A DNA stretch of 64,000 nucleotides from a bacterium (GTDB taxonomy: Bacteria; Planctomycetota; UBA1135; UBA2386): positions 1-64,000 of the forward strand of contig JAUILN010000009.1 in the NCBI GenBank assembly GCA_030432695.1. Reading direction: 5' to 3'. The position numbers and the translations under genes are program-made. Below the pieces are notes generated by a model. The model was not told where the DNA came from, made no database searches, and saw only the letters and a list, made by a program, of their open reading frames with translations. This document shows positions 60,808-64,000 of this stretch, piece by piece; the first letter of the stretch is position 1, and every line of letters starts with the position of its first letter.

Positions 60808-61871
60808 GCGCGCCGCGCGGGATGCCGCGGGATCCGGCCCTCGACGCTGCCCGCGGCCTGGCGGTGGTGGCGATGGTCGCGCTGCACCTGGTGCCGACCG
60901 ACGGTGCGGACATCGTCGGTTGGAAGATCTGGCTCGCCGAGCCGGTGCTGTTCGTGACCGGCAAATGCGCGGCGCTGTTCTGCTTCGCGGCCGGCGTGGT
61001 GTGGGGCGGGCGCCCGACGCCGTGGCCGACGACCCTGTCGCGCGCCGCCGTGCTGTTCGCGTGCGGAGTGGTCTTCGGTCGCCTCTGCTGGCCGACCGAG
61101 GTGCTGAGCGCGCTGGCGTTGATGATGGTCGCAGTCCGCGCGCTGCATCGCGTGCCGACCGGTGCCGTGCTGCTGCTGGTCGTGGCGCTGCTCACCGCGG
61201 TGCCGATCGCGCGCGAGGCGTGGCAGCCGTGGATCGCGCAGGACTGGGACGAGTGGGGGCTGGTGCATCGCGGCACGGTCGGCTTCGAGCCGCGGTCGAT
61301 GCTGCGCGGCTGGCTCTACACCGGCAGCTACCCGCTGCTGCCGTGGCTGGTGTTCCCGCTGCTCGGGCTGGTCTATGCGCGCACGGCGTGGATCGTGGAT
61401 CGCGACCGGCGCGGTTGGCTGGCGCTCGCGTTGCCGGTCGCGGTGGCGGGTCAGGCCTGGCAGTGGTGGAGCGATGCGCGGTGGGAGGAGCTGGAGTTGG
61501 CTCCCGACTGGTTCGTGCAATGGGTGCCGACCACGGTGCCGTTCGTGGTGCAGGGGGCGAGCTGGTCGGTGCTCGCGGTGGCGGGGATCCGTGGGTTGCA
61601 CGACGGCCTTCCGTCGCTGCGCCGCGCGCTCGGGGGCCTGGCCGATCTGGGCCGCGCCTCGCTGAGCTGGTACGTGCTGCACGTCGTGCTGGTGTTCGTG
61701 CCGCTGCGGTGGTTCTGGCCGGAGGAAGACTGGCCGTTCACGGTGGGGCTGGCCGCCTTCGCTCTGTGGTTCGGTCTCGGCGTGGTCCTGACCAGCCGTT
61801 GGTTGAGAAGATTCCGCCGCGGCCCGCTCGAGGGCCTCTGGGCCCGCGCCGCCCTTCGTCCGCGCCGCTGA
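60789..61871 (+). CDS. Multi-pass membrane protein, DUF1624/heparan-alpha-glucosaminide acyltransferase-like
   Basis: The 360-residue protein starts in the end of the Pls-like gene (19-bp overlap). The N-terminal DAARGLAVVAMVALHLVPTDG is typical of acyltransferase-3 and DUF1624-type enzymes. About nine hydrophobic segments follow, such as LAEPVLFVTGKCAALFCFAAGVVW and LPWLVFPLLGLVYARTAW. LSWYVLHVVLVFVPLRW near the end contains a conserved His. Such proteins transfer acyl groups across the membrane. Coupled synthesis with the Pls-like gene suggests it acts on the same product, for example by acylation or export. An alternative start lies at 60822. Confidence 0.8.
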   Translation: MRADPLSAPRGMPRDPALDAARGLAVVAMVALHLVPTDGADIVGWKIWLAEPVLFVTGKCAALFCFAAGVVWGGRPTPWPTTLSRAAVLFACGVVFGRLCWPTEVLSALALMMVAVRALHRVPTGAVLLLVVALLTAVPIAREAWQPWIAQDWDEWGLVHRGTVGFEPRSMLRGWLYTGSYPLLPWLVFPLLGLVYARTAWIVDRDRRGWLALALPVAVAGQAWQWWSDARWEELELAPDWFVQWVPTTVPFVVQGASWSVLAVAGIRGLHDGLPSLRRALGGLADLGRASLSWYVLHVVLVFVPLRWFWPEEDWPFTVGLAAFALWFGLGVVLTSRWLRRFRRGPLEGLWARAALRPRR

Positions 61872-61883
61872 GTCCCGCCCACG

Positions 61884-61897
61884 CCGCCCGCGGGCGG
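61884..61897. promoter_or_regulatory. Palindrome after the Pls/acyltransferase operon
   Basis: CCGCCCGCGGGCGG is a perfect 14-bp palindrome, 13 bp after the acyltransferase stop. It lacks a T-tract, so it is at most a weak terminator. The rest of the 200-bp gap (61872-62071) shows nothing clear. Confidence 0.3.
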
Positions 61898-62071
61898 GCG
61901 CTCCGGGCGATCGCGGCAGATCTCGATCGATCCTCCTGCAACCCTCCGTCGGATCGAGGACACCACCGCACCAGTCACATGACGCGGCGCGGTGCGATCC
62001 TTGCCCCGTGAACCGCCTCCATCCGGCGGGTCCTGCCCTCGGCCGCCGGGCTGTCCCTTCCTTCCGTCCAG

Positions 62072-63883
62072 ATGATGCTTCGTTTTCGAACTCGTGCCAC
62101 CGTTGCGTTGGCCTGCGGTCTGCTGACGACCGCCGCATTCGCGCAAGCGCCCTTCGAGATCTACCCCGTGCAGGTGCTCTCCGATGCCTACGTTCCGGGT
62201 ACCGGTGGATCGCCGATGGCCGATTCGGCGCTCCGTCTCGTTGCCCTCGACTACTCCCGGCATGGCCTCGACGAGGTTGCGGTGCTGACCACCGCGGGAG
62301 ACCTGTATCTCCTGGCCACCCCCGCCATCCATCAGGAGTACAAACTCCTGTGGTCGGGAGCCACTGCCGTGGCCGTGCTGGAGGAGCACGGTGCGGACGG
62401 CGCGGATGCGCTGGTCGTCTCCGACGCCACCGGTATCCACCTGCTGCAGGAGGGATCGGCCGCCACGCTTCTGTCTTCGGACTCCGCACTGCAGAACGCC
62501 GCCCGGATCGTGGTGGGAGACTGCAATGGCGACCAGCTCGCCGACCTCGTGGTCCATGATCTGACCGTTCCCGGAGCCTCCGGTGACGAGCAGATCACGC
62601 TGGTCGAGCAGACCTCGAGCGGTTGGTCGATCCTCGGCTCCCGGTCGTTCTCCGGACAACTGGGCGACATCGAAGTGGCCCCGGACTGGCTGGGAACCGG
62701 TGACGCGGCGGTGTTCGTCCTGTGCGACAACGACCTGTACTGCTGCGATCCGGCTTCCAGTCCCGCCGTGCTCGCGGACGCCTATCCGGCCTTCACCGTG
62801 CCGAGTGCATTGCCCGGCGCGCAGATCGAGGTGATCGACGACTTCGGGGTGAGCAGGCTCCTCATCGCGTACTCCATCGAGCCGTCGGCGGGTTCGTACC
62901 AGTCGGCGCTGGTCATCGCGATCCATGACTCCGGGGCGACCAACGGGCTCCTCCTCGCGCAGGGCATCGTGCTCCGAGAGGAGAAGATCCGCGGCCTGTC
63001 CTGCGGCTCCTACTTCAGCGACGGCTTCATCGACATCATCCTCACCTACGGCGGCCTGTCGAATCCCGACCTGTACCTCAGCGGTCTGCGGTATGGCGCG
63101 ACGTCGCTGTTCCTCCTGGATCACGACCTGGTGGTCTGTCTGGTGGCGACGCCGCACCCTCCTCAGGTGACGTCCGAGCTGGTCTTCGTCGACTTCGATG
63201 GCGACGGCAAGCACGAGTTCGCCTACGGCACCGACTACGGCAGCTCGGACACGGTCGTCGCGGCGGCGCGCGATCCCGCGGGTCCGGACTGCGTGGCCCC
63301 CACGTTGGCCGACGGCGATTGGGGGCCGGGCGCGGGAACGCTGGGAGGCACTGGCTTCTCGTTGCCGATACCGCTCGGCGAGCAGCCATCGCTGTGGACC
63401 GCGACGCATGTCGAGCTGATCCTCTGGCGGATTCTGGAGGACGCTTCCACGGGAGATCTCTACACCGAGCGCACGCCGTTCCGGCAGACGTCGGTTGCCA
63501 TCCCCACGTCGGGAAGCTCGGTGGACGTCGACGTCACAGCTGACAGTGCCGATTGGCTAGCCACCGGCTTCGTCGGGGTGGTTCGATTCGTCGAGGACTC
63601 GGATCTGGCGATTCCGGGTGTGCAGCGGGCGGGTCCGCCGGCCCGCTTCCTGATGCGCCCCGACTTCGTCGGTGGAGCCTCCGCCGGCTACTGGACCGAG
63701 ATGTATGCGCTGGTCGACACCAACGGCGCGCTCGAGGCCAAGTGGACCGGAGATGGAGGCATTCCGCTCATCATCGATCCCCTGCCGCCACTGCCGCCGC
63801 TGCCTCCTGCGCCTCCAGCGCCGACGAACCAGCCGGTGACCGGGACCGGCGCGACGAACGGTGCGGGCAGCGGGGAGGACTGA
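62072..63883 (+). CDS. Secreted repeat protein (FG-GAP-like), proline-rich C-terminus
   Basis: The 603-residue protein has a signal peptide (leader ending AAFAQ). Repeats resemble FG-GAP blades: ALDYSRHGLDEVAVLTTAGD, VVGDCNGDQLADLVVHDL and FVDFDGDGKHEFAYGTDYG carry the Asp-rich loop. The middle part is less regular. The C-terminus has a Pro-rich stretch (PLPPLPPLPPAPPAP) and a Gly/Thr/Ala tail, a possible spacer or anchor. No enzyme motif is visible. It probably lies at the cell surface. ATG 62072 was selected because the following MLRFRTRATVALACGLL is a signal sequence. Confidence 0.75.
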   Translation: MMLRFRTRATVALACGLLTTAAFAQAPFEIYPVQVLSDAYVPGTGGSPMADSALRLVALDYSRHGLDEVAVLTTAGDLYLLATPAIHQEYKLLWSGATAVAVLEEHGADGADALVVSDATGIHLLQEGSAATLLSSDSALQNAARIVVGDCNGDQLADLVVHDLTVPGASGDEQITLVEQTSSGWSILGSRSFSGQLGDIEVAPDWLGTGDAAVFVLCDNDLYCCDPASSPAVLADAYPAFTVPSALPGAQIEVIDDFGVSRLLIAYSIEPSAGSYQSALVIAIHDSGATNGLLLAQGIVLREEKIRGLSCGSYFSDGFIDIILTYGGLSNPDLYLSGLRYGATSLFLLDHDLVVCLVATPHPPQVTSELVFVDFDGDGKHEFAYGTDYGSSDTVVAAARDPAGPDCVAPTLADGDWGPGAGTLGGTGFSLPIPLGEQPSLWTATHVELILWRILEDASTGDLYTERTPFRQTSVAIPTSGSSVDVDVTADSADWLATGFVGVVRFVEDSDLAIPGVQRAGPPARFLMRPDFVGGASAGYWTEMYALVDTNGALEAKWTGDGGIPLIIDPLPPLPPLPPAPPAPTNQPVTGTGATNGAGSGED

Positions 63884-63893
63884 TCGGTCGCGG

Positions 63894-64000
63894 TCAGCCC
63901 GCCGGGACCGGTCGGCTCGGGCGCCTGCGCCGGCGGTGTGCCCAGGTCGCAGACGCCGCCAAGGCGATCGAGGCTGCGAGGCCGAAGCTCCAGGCGATCA
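63894..64000 (-). CDS. 3' end of a membrane-anchored protein gene (partial)
   Basis: The last 35 codons of a minus-strand frame end at 63894. They encode a hydrophobic helix (AWSFGLAASIALAASATWA) followed by an Arg-rich tail (HRRRRRPSRPVPAG). This looks like a C-terminal transmembrane anchor. The rest lies beyond the window, so no function can be assigned. It is convergent with the FG-GAP-like gene, 10 bp away. Confidence 0.55.
   Translation of the reverse strand, partial: IAWSFGLAASIALAASATWAHRRRRRPSRPVPAG

Overview
The window is about 64 kb of very GC-rich bacterial DNA and reads as a Planctomycetota chromosome. The evidence is a DUF1549/DUF1553 cytochrome-type protein overlapping a DUF1501 protein, two ECF sigma factor / serine-threonine kinase modules, many secreted FG-GAP, beta-propeller and beta-helix proteins, many lipoproteins, and a eukaryote-like SET protein. 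The exact lineage is inference. I see no CRISPR array, prophage, intact insertion sequence or tRNA gene.

Layout. Positions 1-122 hold the 3' end of a 5S rRNA and a textbook intrinsic terminator, so an rRNA operon ends here. Positions 0.2-9.7 kb carry a leucyl aminopeptidase, a secreted beta-helix protein, a glyoxalase-fold enzyme, an M1 aminopeptidase, a YgiQ radical SAM protein and a lipoprotein. Positions 9.7-24 kb are a long minus-strand run. In order of transcription it encodes a HEAT lipoprotein, a lipoprotein, a cysteine-poor redoxin-like protein, DUF1549/1553, DUF1501 and a WD40 lipoprotein (the last three overlap by 4 bp each), then TamB and a TamA-like Omp85 protein. Positions 24-31 kb carry leucine dehydrogenase and a YbgC thioesterase (4-bp overlap), a TolB-like propeller, a three-Cys ferredoxin overlapping a PmtA-like methyltransferase, a small membrane protein and a large FG-GAP protein.

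Positions 31-34.5 kb are an ECF sigma/kinase-TPR module whose two genes are separated by 492 bp holding a decayed gene fragment and a perfect 18-bp palindrome. Positions 34.7-38.7 kb form a nitrogen operon: type II glutamine synthetase, ammonium transporter, and glutaminase with ankyrin repeats. Positions 38.9-48.3 kb hold secreted or lipid-anchored proteins (propeller plus di-haem MauG-like, alpha/alpha-toroid, subtilase, jacalin-like), a Stf0-type sulfotransferase, and a gene-free stretch with a very long imperfect inverted repeat. Positions 48.5-52.7 kb are a second ECF sigma/kinase module, with WD40 repeats. Positions 52.7-56.1 kb carry exonuclease I, a DUF1801 protein and an anchored FG-GAP protein. 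Positions 56.3-61.9 kb form a three-gene cluster: SET-domain protein, Pls/PosA-type NRPS-like synthetase, and a multi-pass acyltransferase-like membrane protein. The window ends with another secreted repeat protein and the 3' end of a membrane-anchored gene.

The best candidates for something undescribed are the SET/Pls/acyltransferase cluster, the ~147-nt inverted repeat at 46.6-46.75 kb, and the PII-less GSII/Amt/glutaminase-ankyrin operon. Functions are assigned by reading motifs. Starts were chosen by eye from signal peptides, overlaps and family length.
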